Source: Paracoccaceae bacterium (GTDB lineage Bacteria; Pseudomonadota; Alphaproteobacteria; Rhodobacterales; Rhodobacteraceae). Taken from it: a stretch of 64,000 bases of DNA. This document shows, piece after piece, positions 36,754 to 45,960 of this stretch (position 1 is the first letter of the stretch; each line of letters opens with the position of its first letter). The notes beneath the pieces were generated by a model, which saw only the letters and a program-made list of their open reading frames with translations, searched no databases and was not told the origin of the DNA. The position numbers and the translations under genes are program-made. The DNA is taken from contig JAIOJF010000025.1 in assembly GCA_019911965.1 (NCBI GenBank), positions 245,935 through 309,934 on the forward strand. The letters run 5' to 3'.

Positions 36754-37734
36754 TCAGGGTTGCGCCGGAGCGGCAGGGGTTTCGCGCGGTTCCGCGGACG
36801 GGTGGATATATTCCGACGCATCGCGAAGGGGCAGGCGGGCCGAGCGGTAGAGGAAAAACCGCCCGATGCCGCGCTTGTCGCCGTAGGCGGGCGCGTCCGG
36901 GTCGCAGGCAAACCTGCCGCGCCAGTCCTGCGGCAGCGGCAGGCCGCAGCGTTCGGCATTTTCCAGCATCCAGACCAGCGGAATATTGGCCAGCGGACGC
37001 GCCGCCTGAAAGGTGCCGATCTGCCCGCCGATATCGCCATGCGCACCGCGAAACCACGCCTGTTCCAGCCGCCCGTTCCAGCCTTCGCGGTTGTCCCACA
37101 GGACCGGGCGAAAGGCGGTGCGGGTTTCGTCCAGCGCCAGCGCCTGAAAGCCGTTGCGCGTGGCCTTGCCGAGTTCGTGGTTGTGAAAATCGGTCGGGTC
37201 CGGGGCCAGCCGCCACAACAGCGGAAACGGGATGCCCAATGCCTTGACGGTATCCCAGACGCCGACCATCTCGATCCGGGGATTCTTGCAGCAATAGGCG
37301 CTTGAAAACGACCGCGCCGCGCGGCTGTAGGGATCGGCGCGATAATAACGGAAAACCTGCCGTATATTGCGCTCGGTCGCGTGCCGGTGCTTCAGCAGGC
37401 CGACCAGATCAATCACCCCGGCCAGCGAACGCACCGCATAGGCCCCGCGCGAAAAGCCGAACAGGAAGATACGGTCGCCGGGGCGATAGCGCGCGGCGAT
37501 GCCGCCATAGACCTGCCGCACCTGCCGGGTCAGGCCGCGCCCGGCGACCACGTCCAGCAGGTTGCCATAGGTGCACCACTGGATGCCCGGCAGGTATTGC
37601 AGCGCGATTTTCTCGCGCTCGGCAATCTCGATCAGCAGCGAGCGCAGCCGCCCCGCATTGCTCTGGCGGATGTCGTCCAGCGTGCTGAGGGTGCCGTCAA
37701 TCACGACGGCATGGATGATCGGTTTGCGCGCCAT
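36754..37734 (-). CDS. DUF2235 alpha/beta hydrolase
   Basis: This 326-residue protein has the DUF2235 pattern: an early Asp in VVIDGTLSTLDD, then the GxSxG nucleophile elbow FGFSRGAYAVRSLAG near residue 98, and WDTVKALGIP with later GAHGDIGG (catalytic His). DUF2235 includes the Tle1 phospholipases of type VI secretion, but no secretion genes are near and no signal peptide is seen. Substrate and role are unknown. Confidence 0.82.
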   Translation of the reverse strand: MARKPIIHAVVIDGTLSTLDDIRQSNAGRLRSLLIEIAEREKIALQYLPGIQWCTYGNLLDVVAGRGLTRQVRQVYGGIAARYRPGDRIFLFGFSRGAYAVRSLAGVIDLVGLLKHRHATERNIRQVFRYYRADPYSRAARSFSSAYCCKNPRIEMVGVWDTVKALGIPFPLLWRLAPDPTDFHNHELGKATRNGFQALALDETRTAFRPVLWDNREGWNGRLEQAWFRGAHGDIGGQIGTFQAARPLANIPLVWMLENAERCGLPLPQDWRGRFACDPDAPAYGDKRGIGRFFLYRSARLPLRDASEYIHPSAEPRETPAAPAQP

Positions 37735-37784
37735 TGTACCGAAATGCTGCCACAGCCCGGCCGGGCCGGGAAATCACATCGCCG

Positions 37785-39185
37785 TCAGCTTGCGGGCGCG
37801 ACCGGCGACAAATCCAGCGCCAGCGCGGTTTCCAGCCGCTCCGAGATATCAATGCACAGGTCGTCATCGCGCCATGCGCCGATGATCTGCACGCCGGTCG
37901 GCACCCCGTCCACCTTGCCCGTCGGCACCGAAGTGGCCGGCAGGCCAAGGACATTGGCGATGAACAGGAAGCGCTGGGCGCGGATGATATCGGGCAGTCT
38001 GCCCCTCTGGCGGAAATCCTGTTCCAGCGCGAAGGGCAATTGCCCCGAGACCGGCATCAACAGGACGTCGATATCCTCGAACATCAGCGCCCAGGCGCGC
38101 TGGATGGTCAGGCGCGCCGCCTGATCCTGCATGTAGCCTTTAAGATCGGTGGTGCCGAAAATCTCGACATAGCCCTGCAACAGGTCCAGCACCTGGTCCG
38201 AGCCGACCTGCCGCATGCCGTCCATCATCATCACGTCGGTTTCGGTGTTCAGCAGCCGTCCCCAGATATCGGCGGCCTCGCGGGCCATCGGCGGCTTGGT
38301 TTCGACAATCTCGGCCCCTGTCGCCTTCAGCGCCGCCGCCGCCTTGTCCACAGCCGTTGCCACATCAGCCGCGATGCCGTCGCCGAACGGATCGGCACAG
38401 ACGCCGATGCGCGGGACGGCGCGGCGGGTGCGCCCGCTATCGGCTGCGCCGTTCCACAAGGGATCGAGCGGCGAGCGGCGTTCCTGGGCACGCAGGGCCA
38501 GCCGGATATCGCCGAAATTCCGCGCGATACTGCCCTGTACCGACATGGTTTGCAGCATCGCCGGGCGTTCCGCCGGGGCCGAGGGGTTGAAGGCCGGCAC
38601 CCGCCCGAGCGAGGGGCGCAGCGTTGCCAGCCCGCAGCAATAGGCCGGATAACGCAGCGAGCCGCCCAGATCGTTGCCGTGGGCCAGAACGCCGATACCG
38701 GCGGCCACCGACGAGGATGCCCCGCCGCTGGAACCTCCGGGTGTCAGGGCGCGATTGACCGAATTTTCCGTCACACCGTGGATCGGGTTCGAGGTGAACC
38801 AGCGCAGGGAAAATTCCGGCGTATTGGTGCGCCCGATCGGGATCGCCCCGGCGGCGCGGTAATTCGCCACCACCGGCCCGTCGGATGCAGAGGGGGTGTG
38901 GTTCTGCGCCGGCAGGCCATTGGAATTCGGCAGCCCGGCGAAATCGACATTGATCTTGATCGTCACCGGCAGGCCGTGCAGCACACCGTCACCCGGCCCG
39001 GCCCGGTCCATCTCGGCGGCCTGCGCCAGCGCGGTTTCGCCCAGATTGTCCACCACCGCGTTCAGGCCCGGCTCCCACATCGCGATGCGGTCCAGATGCG
39101 CCTGCGTTACCTCGGTCACGCTGACGGAACGATCGCGGATGCGCGCGGCGGTCTCGACCGCGCTCCAGGTGATGATCTCGCTCAT
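37785..39185 (-). CDS. Amidase (amidase-signature family)
   Basis: This 466-residue hydrolase has the amidase-signature Ser-Ser-Lys triad: Lys in VTIKINVDFAG near residue 80, GGSSGGASSSVAAG, and the nucleophile in GNDLGGSLRYPA. Members hydrolyse aliphatic or aryl amides; the substrate cannot be read from sequence. I start at MSEIITW, the first Met with family-like sequence. It precedes the DUF2235 gene and follows the first decarboxylase, all leftward. Confidence 0.9.
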   Translation of the reverse strand: MSEIITWSAVETAARIRDRSVSVTEVTQAHLDRIAMWEPGLNAVVDNLGETALAQAAEMDRAGPGDGVLHGLPVTIKINVDFAGLPNSNGLPAQNHTPSASDGPVVANYRAAGAIPIGRTNTPEFSLRWFTSNPIHGVTENSVNRALTPGGSSGGASSSVAAGIGVLAHGNDLGGSLRYPAYCCGLATLRPSLGRVPAFNPSAPAERPAMLQTMSVQGSIARNFGDIRLALRAQERRSPLDPLWNGAADSGRTRRAVPRIGVCADPFGDGIAADVATAVDKAAAALKATGAEIVETKPPMAREAADIWGRLLNTETDVMMMDGMRQVGSDQVLDLLQGYVEIFGTTDLKGYMQDQAARLTIQRAWALMFEDIDVLLMPVSGQLPFALEQDFRQRGRLPDIIRAQRFLFIANVLGLPATSVPTGKVDGVPTGVQIIGAWRDDDLCIDISERLETALALDLSPVAPAS

Positions 39186-39259
39186 GGCTTTCCTTCCGCT
39201 GTTGGCTGGCGGCAAGGAAAGCATGGCAATCGGCCCGGGTAAAGCCGAATGCAGCGGCC

Positions 39260-40402
39260 TCAGGCGGGATACAGGGACTGGACCGGCACCAGCCGCGCCG
39301 CGCCGTAGCCGTTGAACCGGGTGGCCATCGCGGTGGAATAGGCCCCGAGCGAATGGAACAGGATATGATCGCCTTCGGCCAAGTCGGCAGGCAGCGATAC
39401 CGCTTCGGGCAGCACGTCCAGCGAATCGCAGGTCGGCCCGAATACCCGCCAGTCGCGCGCTTCAGCGCCCCTGGGGATGCCATCGCCGGGGATCACCGTC
39501 AGGCGGCGGGTCAGGCCGATCTGGTGCTGTTCGCCCAGCGTGCCGTAGATGCCATCGGCCAGGAACAGATCGCCCCCGCGCACCGCCTTGACCATCACCG
39601 CCAGCGACAGCGCATCCGACACCATCGCGCGGCCCGGCTCGCAGACCAGTTCCGGCGCGTGGTCGGGGAAATGCGCGGCGGTGGCCTCGCGGATGGTCTG
39701 GAAGATCAGGCCAAGGTCATGCTCGCGCCCGTCACGCGCCGAAGGGAAACCGCCGCCGACATTCAGGCGGGCAGGTCGGACGCCAGCGGCTTCGGCGATG
39801 CCAACCGCCGCCGCGATATATTGCGCCCAGACCTTCGGGTCGGTGCATTGGGTGCCGGGATGGAAGGTGATTGCCGGAATGAAACCAAGGGCGGCGGCGC
39901 GTGCCAGCAACTCGGATGCCCGCGCCGGTGTGGCCCCGAACTTCGATCCGAAATCGTAAGACGCCCCGGCCAGCGGCAGCGCGAAGCGTACTGCGACATC
40001 AACGCGGTGATCGGCCAGACCTTCGGCCAGCTTGTCCAGTTCCGACAGGCAATCGACGGAATACGAGGCAACGCCCGCGGCTTCGGCCAGCGCGATTTCG
40101 CGGCGCGAGCGGATCGGGTTGTGGTAATGCAGCCGCGCATCCGGGCAGGCGGCGCGGACCAGATCAATCTCGGACGGCGAGGCGACATCGTAGGCGGCCA
40201 TGCCAAGCGCGGTCAGCCGTTCGATGATCTGGCGTTCGGGATTGGCCTTGACGGCATAGGTGACAAGCCCCGGAAAGCCGCGCTGAAACCGCGCATAGGC
40301 ATGCGCCAGCGCGTTCGGATCAAGAAACAGGACTGCCTCTTCCGGGCGGATGCGGGCAAGATAGGCGGCCGGATCGGACCAGATCGGTTGAATATGCCCC
40401 AT
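39260..40402 (-). CDS. Type III PLP-dependent ornithine/lysine decarboxylase, copy 1
   Basis: This 380-residue fold-type III decarboxylase has PLP-Lys in VTYAVKANP near 50, the His region ITFHPGTQCTD, phosphate-binding GGGFPS, EPGRAMVSD, and the catalytic Cys in FGPTCDSLD. This matches short ornithine decarboxylases making putrescine from L-ornithine; lysine is a possible alternative. It is a close paralogue of the product at 40983-42119. Divergent from the Lrp-type gene, so probably under its control. Confidence 0.88.
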   Translation of the reverse strand: MGHIQPIWSDPAAYLARIRPEEAVLFLDPNALAHAYARFQRGFPGLVTYAVKANPERQIIERLTALGMAAYDVASPSEIDLVRAACPDARLHYHNPIRSRREIALAEAAGVASYSVDCLSELDKLAEGLADHRVDVAVRFALPLAGASYDFGSKFGATPARASELLARAAALGFIPAITFHPGTQCTDPKVWAQYIAAAVGIAEAAGVRPARLNVGGGFPSARDGREHDLGLIFQTIREATAAHFPDHAPELVCEPGRAMVSDALSLAVMVKAVRGGDLFLADGIYGTLGEQHQIGLTRRLTVIPGDGIPRGAEARDWRVFGPTCDSLDVLPEAVSLPADLAEGDHILFHSLGAYSTAMATRFNGYGAARLVPVQSLYPA

Positions 40403-40453
40403 GATGTTTCCTTTGATTTGCGGGTTGGCGCGGATTTTACGCGCGATTCGTGA

Positions 40454-40502
40454 CAATCTGCGTTGGCAATCTCGTCAATATCGCGCTATCTTTCGGCAAT
40501 AT
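40454..40502. promoter_or_regulatory. CAAT-repeat cluster between decarboxylase and Lrp gene
   Basis: Four CAAT words on the + strand (40454, 40467, 40476, 40497) occur in the 122-base divergent region. Two are CAATCT and two CAATAT, the last pair 21 bases or two helical turns apart. Phased AT-rich repeats of this sort suit an Lrp/AsnC octamer; the assignment is tentative. Confidence 0.35.
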
Positions 40503-40524
40503 GACGTATATCCGGGCAAAATGA

Positions 40525-40950
40525 ATGGATGAGCTTGATACCAGCCTGATCGAGGCGTTGAGCAGCGACGCCCGCACCAGCGTGTCAACCTTGGCGCGGC
40601 GGCTGGGGGTTGCCCGCACCACGGTGCAGGCAAGGATCGAGCGGCTGGAACGCGACGGCGTGATCGCAGGCTACACCATCCGCAAGGGCAAGGCTGCGGC
40701 ACCGATGATCCGCGCCGCGGTACTGATTCAGGTGGAGCCCCGCGCCACGCCGATGGTGCTGCAGCGCCTGAAGGCGATGCCGCAGGTGGAACTGGCCTTC
40801 ACCACCTCGGGACGGTTCGACATGGTGCTGCAGGTGGCCGCACGAACGCCGCAGGATCTGGACGTGATCCTCGATCATATCGGCGCGGTGAAGGGGGTGA
40901 AATCGTCGGAAAGCCTGATCCAGCTTTCCATTCGGATCGACCGGAGGTAA
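40525..40950 (+). CDS. Lrp/AsnC-family transcriptional regulator
   Basis: This 141-residue protein has an N-terminal helix-turn-helix (residues ~5-55, VSTLARRLGVARTTVQARIERLERDGVIAGY) and a C-terminal RAM/AsnC ligand-binding domain (FTTSGRFDMVLQVAARTPQDLDVIL). Family members sense amino acids. It is sandwiched between two decarboxylase genes, divergent from one and convergent with the other, so an ornithine- or lysine-responsive role is a reasonable guess. Confidence 0.9.
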   Translation: MDELDTSLIEALSSDARTSVSTLARRLGVARTTVQARIERLERDGVIAGYTIRKGKAAAPMIRAAVLIQVEPRATPMVLQRLKAMPQVELAFTTSGRFDMVLQVAARTPQDLDVILDHIGAVKGVKSSESLIQLSIRIDRR

Positions 40951-40951
40951 C

Positions 40952-40973
40952 GCGGGCCGCCGAAGCGGCCCGC
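40952..40973. terminator. Bidirectional stem-loop between Lrp gene and decarboxylase copy 2
   Basis: A perfect 9-bp GC stem (40952-40960 with 40965-40973) and a CGAA loop sit between convergent stops. T-tracts are weak on both sides, so termination is probable but not certain. Confidence 0.6.
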
Positions 40974-40982
40974 ATTCGCAGA

Positions 40983-42119
40983 TCAGAGCGTGCCGACGGT
41001 AGCCAGTTGAATATCGCCAAAGCCGTTGAAACGGGTGGCGGTGGCGGTCGAGTAGGCGCCGAGGCTGTGGAACACCAGGTAATCGCCTTCGCCCAGCGCC
41101 AGCGGCACCTCGATCAGGCCGGGCATCATGTCGGTGGAATCGCAGGTCGGGCCGAACAGGCGGCGACCGACGGTCGGGCCACCCAGCGGCGTGCCATCGG
41201 CGCGGAATGCCTGCATCCGGCGGGTCAGGCCGATCATGTGCTGCTCGGACAGACCGCCATAGATGCCGTCATTCATGAACAGATCGGCCCCGTCGCGGAT
41301 CGCGTTGACCCGCACCGCCAGCGAAAACGCATCCGACACCATCGCGCGGCCCGGCTCGCAGACCAGCACCGGCTGATCGTCGCCGAAGGCTTGTACGGCG
41401 GCGTTGCGGATCACCCCGAAGATCGCTTCCAGGTCCAGCTCGCCGGGCAGACGGCGCGACGGAAAACCGCCGCCGACATTCAGGCGGTGGATTTTCACGC
41501 CCGCCATGCCGGCAATCCCGGCGGCGGCACGGATATAGGTGCCCCATGCCTCGGCATCGGTGCACTGGGTGCCCGGATGGAAGGTGATCGAGGGGATGAA
41601 GCCCGCCTCGGCCACCGCCCGCAGCAATTCCGCCGCCTTTTCCGGCGTCGCGCCGAACTTGGCCCCGAAATTGTAGCTGGCACCGGAGACCGGCAGCGTG
41701 AAGCGGACCGAGATTTCGGTGCCGTCGGCATCCAGAATGTCGCGCAGCTTGGCAAATTCCGACACGGAATCGACCGAGTAGGATTTGACGCCCATCTTCC
41801 TGGCAAACTCGATCTCGTGGCGGGCGCGAACCGGGTTGTGGTAGTGCAGCGCCGCATCCGGTGCGATGTCGCGCAGAAGCTGGATTTCGACCGGCGAGGC
41901 CACGTCGAACGCGTTCACGCCGAACGATACCAGGCTTTGCAGCACGGTCATGTCGGGGTTCGATTTCACCGCATAGGTCACCAGGCCCGGAAAGCCGTTC
42001 AGGAACCGCAGCGCACGCTCGTGCAGCGCGCTGGGCGAGAAGAACATGACCGGGTTAACGGGGGCGTGAAATTTCAGGTAGTCGCGCGGCGACGACCAGA
42101 CGGAATTGGAAATATCCAT
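40983..42119 (-). CDS. Type III PLP-dependent ornithine/lysine decarboxylase, copy 2
   Basis: This 378-residue paralogue of the 39260 gene has PLP-Lys in VTYAVKSNP, ITFHPGTQCTD, GGGFPSRR, EPGRAMVSD and catalytic Cys in FGPTCDSTD. All key residues are kept in both copies, so neither looks decayed. Probable product is putrescine from ornithine. The N-termini differ (MDISNSVWSSPRDYLKFHAP here), hinting at different substrate preference or regulation. A small possible gene lies 99 bases upstream on the same strand. Confidence 0.88.
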   Translation of the reverse strand: MDISNSVWSSPRDYLKFHAPVNPVMFFSPSALHERALRFLNGFPGLVTYAVKSNPDMTVLQSLVSFGVNAFDVASPVEIQLLRDIAPDAALHYHNPVRARHEIEFARKMGVKSYSVDSVSEFAKLRDILDADGTEISVRFTLPVSGASYNFGAKFGATPEKAAELLRAVAEAGFIPSITFHPGTQCTDAEAWGTYIRAAAGIAGMAGVKIHRLNVGGGFPSRRLPGELDLEAIFGVIRNAAVQAFGDDQPVLVCEPGRAMVSDAFSLAVRVNAIRDGADLFMNDGIYGGLSEQHMIGLTRRMQAFRADGTPLGGPTVGRRLFGPTCDSTDMMPGLIEVPLALGEGDYLVFHSLGAYSTATATRFNGFGDIQLATVGTL

Positions 42120-42218
42120 CGAACGGCTCCAGTGAAGGTGCTTGGGCTTGGCCCGGATTGCAAGGGGACGAGTAGTCAGCGAGGTGTGCAGGGAAAGCGC
42201 GGCAACCCGCGCTTCCGA

Positions 42219-42401
42219 TCAGAAGAAATCGTCGGATTCGACGTAGAACATGTATTCCGATGTGGACACACTCGTCCGGCAGCTTCTGGCGGAACTTTCC
42301 AACGAGGTCTCAAGCCGCGTGGCAACCGAAGCATGGCGCTTGTGCGTCGTGCTTTCACCCTTTTTGGGCGGAAAGGTTGTCCATTCTGGCGTTGCGATCA
42401 T
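42219..42401 (-). CDS. Possible 60-residue protein upstream of decarboxylase copy 2
   Basis: An ATG preceded by AAGGG at 11 bases opens a 60-codon frame ending FYVESDDFF. It is Ser/Thr-rich in the middle (ETSLESSARSCRTSVSTSE) with an acidic-aromatic tail, and third positions look like those of neighbouring genes. It reads in the same direction as the decarboxylase, 99 bases upstream. I do not recognise it. It may be a small protein, a leader peptide or chance. Confidence 0.35.
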   Translation of the reverse strand: MIATPEWTTFPPKKGESTTHKRHASVATRLETSLESSARSCRTSVSTSEYMFYVESDDFF

Positions 42402-42802
42402 TGGTCCGGCAGACCCTTCACTGTGGTTCGAGTGAAGCGGCAGATAGGACGGATAATTCGTTCTGGCAAGATGTTTTTTCGGCTGCGGGGAAGTTTTTTT
42501 GGCCCCACGCATTGGGGTGTGGATTTGATCAAATTGCGGAGGCGGAGCGCACCTGACAAGGCATTGATAAATAACAAGATACGCCGGATTTTACATTTTG
42601 CGCCCGGTGCGGGAGAGTGGCGAAAATATGGCAAGGATTTTACCGGGTTTCCGCCCGCCGGGATGCAGCGGGCAGAAGGGGGCAGATCGCCCTGGCAACA
42701 GGGGTTTTGATTCCACCGGTCGCACCGGGCTTTCGGGCTTCCCCCTTCAGCGCGGGGCGTGTAAACACGCCCGGACCCGAAAACCAGCAAGTGACCGATC
42801 CG
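42402..42802 (+). other. Intergenic region before valS
   Basis: About 400 bases without a credible + strand gene. The first 200 are unusually AT-rich for this DNA, with several T-runs and A-runs around 42460-42600, and probably hold the valS promoter, though I cannot pick unambiguous boxes. An inverted repeat GGGCGTGT-AA-ACACGCCC lies at 42755-42772, about 30 bases before the valS start, and could be an operator or leader hairpin. Confidence 0.5.
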
Positions 42803-45800
42803 ATGCCGATGGAAAAGACCTTTGACGCCGCCGCCGCCGAAGCCGCGATCTACCAGCGCTGGGAACAGGCCGGGGCCTTCCGGGCCGGTGCCAATGCCAG
42901 CCGCAAGGAAACCTTCTGCGTGATGATCCCGCCGCCGAACGTGACGGGCGCGTTGCATGTCGGGCATGCCTTCAACAACACGCTGCAGGATATTCTGGTC
43001 CGCTGGCACCGGATGCGGGGGTTCGACACGCTCTGGCAGCCCGGCCAGGACCATGCGGGCATCGCCACCCAGATGCAGGTGGAAAAGCTGCTGGCAGCCC
43101 AGGGCAACGAAAGCCGCCGCGAAATGGGGCGCGAACGGTTCCTGCAGAAGGTCTGGGAATGGAAGGGCCAGTATGGCGGCACCATTGTCGAGCAACTGAA
43201 GCGGCTGGGCGCCTCGTGCGACTGGGACCGCAACGCCTTCACGATGGCGGGCGCGGCGGGCGATCCGCGCACCGGCCATGAAAACAGCCCGAATTTCCAC
43301 GATGCGGTGATCCGGGTGTTTGTCGAGATGTACAACAAGGGCCTGATCTATCGCGGCAAGCGGCTGGTCAATTGGGACCCGCATTTCGAGACCGCGATCT
43401 CCGATCTTGAGGTCGAGAATATCGAGACACCGGGCCATATGTGGCATTTCAAATACCCGCTGGCCGGTGGCGCGACCTATGAATATGTCGAGCGTGACGA
43501 GGACGGCAATGTCACCCTGCGCGAGACCCGCGATTACATCTCGATCGCCACGACGCGGCCCGAAACCATGCTGGGCGATGGCGCGGTGGCGGTGCATCCC
43601 TCGGATGAACGCTACGCGCCGATTGTCGGGCATTTATGCGAAATCCCGGTCGGCCCGAAGGAACATCGCCGGCTGATCCCGATCATTACGGACGAATACC
43701 CCGACAAGGATTTCGGCTCGGGCGCGGTCAAGATCACCGGGGCGCATGATTTCAACGATTATGCGGTGGCCAAGCGGGGCAATATCCCTTTGTACCGGCT
43801 GATGGATACGCGCGGGCATATGCGGGACGATGGCGCGCCTTACGGCGAGGCGGCCGAGGTGGCGATGGCGGTGGCCAATGGCGAGCGGGTTCTGTCCGAG
43901 GCCGAGGCGGATGCGCTGAACTTGGTGCCGGATCACTTGCGCGGGCTGGACCGGTTTGCGGCGCGTGATCTGGTGGTGGCCGAGATCACCGCCGAGGGGC
44001 TGGCGGTGATGACGGCGGCGGATGATCCGCGGCTGGGCAAGGCGGCAGGTCCCGGCGCGGGGGCCGGGACTGCGGCGGGGGATGACGCGGTGCCGGACGA
44101 TGCTCCGATGCCTCAGGTGCCATTGGTCGAGGCCAAGGCGATCATGCAGCCGTTCGGGGACCGCTCCAAGGTGGTGATCGAGCCGATGCTGACCGATCAG
44201 TGGTTCGTTGACGCCGAAAAGGTGGTCGGCCCGGCGCTGGACGCGGTGCGCAACGGCGATGTGACGATCATGCCGGAAAGCGGCGAGAAGACCTATTTCC
44301 ACTGGCTGGAGAATATCGAACCCTGGTGCATCTCGCGGCAATTGTGGTGGGGGCATCAGATACCGGTTTGGTATGGGCCGAAATATGATGAGAACCGAAA
44401 CGTTGTCGATATGCTTGGTGAAGCGTTCTGTGCGCCCAACATAGAAGAAGCAATTAGGCTTGCAAAAGCTCGCTACGAACAACAATTCGCCCAAACCGTT
44501 GAAATTTTCGAGCAACCATTCGTGGATAGCTTGGCTGGAGAGAGGCCCGAAGCAATGCCTACGGCAAGCGGTCACGGCTGGGGCAATGAAACCCCAAGTA
44601 TCACTCGTGTTCACATTAGTCGCGACCCCGACGTGCTCGACACCTGGTTCTCCTCCGGCCTGTGGCCGATCGGCACGCTGGGCTGGCCGGACTGGGACGA
44701 GAGCACGCGCAAGTACTTCCCCACCGACGTCCTGATCACCGGCTTTGACATCCTGTTCTTCTGGGTCGCCCGGATGATGATGATGCAGCTTGCGGTCGTC
44801 GATCAGATCCCGTTCCACACCGTCTATCTGCACCAGCTTGTCCGCGACGAGAAGGGCAAGAAGATGTCGAAGACCACCGGCAACGTGATCGACCCGTTGG
44901 AGATCATTGACCAGTACGGGGCCGATGCCTTGCGCTTTACCAATGCCCAGATGGCGGCGCTTGGCGGCGTGCTGAAGCTGAGCGAGGAGCGCATCAAGGG
45001 CTATCGCAATTTCGGCACGAAACTGTGGAACGCCGCCCGCTTTGCCGAGATGAACGAGTGCCGCCCGATGCCCGGTTTCAACCCCGCCGACCTGAACGAG
45101 ACGGTGAACAAGTGGATCACCGGCGAAACCGCGCGGCTGCGTGAAACCGTGGATGAGGCCCTCGCCGCCTACCGCTTCAACGACGCCGCCAATGCGCTGT
45201 ATGCCCATGTCTGGGGCAAGGTCTGCGATTGGTATGTGGAACTGGCCAAGCCCCTGTTGCAGGGCGATGACGGCAAGGCGCGCGATGAAACCCGCGCCAC
45301 GATGGCCTGGGTGATCGACCAGTGCCTGATCCTGTTGCACCCGATCATGCCGTTCATCACCGAACAGCTTTGGGGCGATATCGCGGAGCGGCCCAAGCTG
45401 CTGGTCCATACCGACTGGCCCACCTACAAGGCCGCCGACTACGCCGATCCCGAAGCGGATCGCGAGATGACCTGGGTGATCGGGCTGATCGAACAGGTGC
45501 GCTCGGTGCGCTCCACCATGCACGTCCCGGCCGGGGCCTGGATCGACATCGTGCAGCTTGATCTGGATGCCGCAGGGCAGGCGGCTTTGGACACCAACCT
45601 TGCGATGATCAAACGCCTGGCGCGGGTGGAGAACGTCACCATTGCCGATGCCGCGCCCAAGGGTGCCGTCACGCTGGCGGTCGAGGGTGGCACCTTCTGT
45701 CTGCCGCTGGCAGGCGTGATCGACATCGCCGCCGAAAAGGCCCGCCTGCAAAAGGCGCTGGACAAGCTCGGCAAGGAGGCCGGTGGCCTGAAGGGCAAGC

Positions 45801-45931
45801 TGGCGAACGAGAAATTCCTGGCCAATGCCCGGGAAGAGATCATCGAGACCCAGCGCGAGCGGCTGGCGGTGCTGAACGACGAGATGGCGACGTTGCAGGC
45901 AGCTTTGGCCCGGATCGCGGCCATTGGCTGA
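42803..45931 (+). CDS. valS: Valyl-tRNA synthetase
   Basis: This class I synthetase of about 1042 residues charges tRNA-Val and edits mischarged threonine. It has [17 protein letters not shown] (HIGH motif) near residue 45, [13 protein letters not shown], the editing domain around 200-450, and [13 protein letters not shown] (KMSKS) near 690. A C-terminal coiled coil ([22 protein letters not shown]) is present. I start at MPMEKTF; the frame upstream lacks homology. Residues ~528-610 are encoded by a patch with clearly lower GC and different codon choice. That patch lies in a part of ValS that varies in length between species. Confidence 0.95.
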   Translation: MPMEKTFDAAAAEAAIYQRWEQAGAFRAGANASRKETFCVMIPPPNVTGALHVGHAFNNTLQDILVRWHRMRGFDTLWQPGQDHAGIATQMQVEKLLAAQGNESRREMGRERFLQKVWEWKGQYGGTIVEQLKRLGASCDWDRNAFTMAGAAGDPRTGHENSPNFHDAVIRVFVEMYNKGLIYRGKRLVNWDPHFETAISDLEVENIETPGHMWHFKYPLAGGATYEYVERDEDGNVTLRETRDYISIATTRPETMLGDGAVAVHPSDERYAPIVGHLCEIPVGPKEHRRLIPIITDEYPDKDFGSGAVKITGAHDFNDYAVAKRGNIPLYRLMDTRGHMRDDGAPYGEAAEVAMAVANGERVLSEAEADALNLVPDHLRGLDRFAARDLVVAEITAEGLAVMTAADDPRLGKAAGPGAGAGTAAGDDAVPDDAPMPQVPLVEAKAIMQPFGDRSKVVIEPMLTDQWFVDAEKVVGPALDAVRNGDVTIMPESGEKTYFHWLENIEPWCISRQLWWGHQIPVWYGPKYDENRNVVDMLGEAFCAPNIEEAIRLAKARYEQQFAQTVEIFEQPFVDSLAGERPEAMPTASGHGWGNETPSITRVHISRDPDVLDTWFSSGLWPIGTLGWPDWDESTRKYFPTDVLITGFDILFFWVARMMMMQLAVVDQIPFHTVYLHQLVRDEKGKKMSKTTGNVIDPLEIIDQYGADALRFTNAQMAALGGVLKLSEERIKGYRNFGTKLWNAARFAEMNECRPMPGFNPADLNETVNKWITGETARLRETVDEALAAYRFNDAANALYAHVWGKVCDWYVELAKPLLQGDDGKARDETRATMAWVIDQCLILLHPIMPFITEQLWGDIAERPKLLVHTDWPTYKAADYADPEADREMTWVIGLIEQVRSVRSTMHVPAGAWIDIVQLDLDAAGQAALDTNLAMIKRLARVENVTIADAAPKGAVTLAVEGGTFCLPLAGVIDIAAEKARLQKALDKLGKEAGGLKGKLANEKFLANAREEIIETQRERLAVLNDEMATLQAALARIAAIG

Positions 45932-45960
45932 CCGAAGCGAACATATCCGCGCGGCGCGGC

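Noticed and set aside
36696..37046. N-terminal extension of cobQ
   Set aside because: The extra codons are antisense to the DUF2235 gene reading, low-complexity Arg-rich, and precede the normal CobQ start.
36754..37734. Type VI secretion effector locus
   Set aside because: DUF2235 resembles Tle1 lipases, but no Tss, VgrG, PAAR or immunity gene is adjacent.
42250..42435. Plus-strand 61-codon frame upstream of valS
   Set aside because: It overlaps the better-supported minus-strand small frame and I see no ribosome-binding site or family resemblance.
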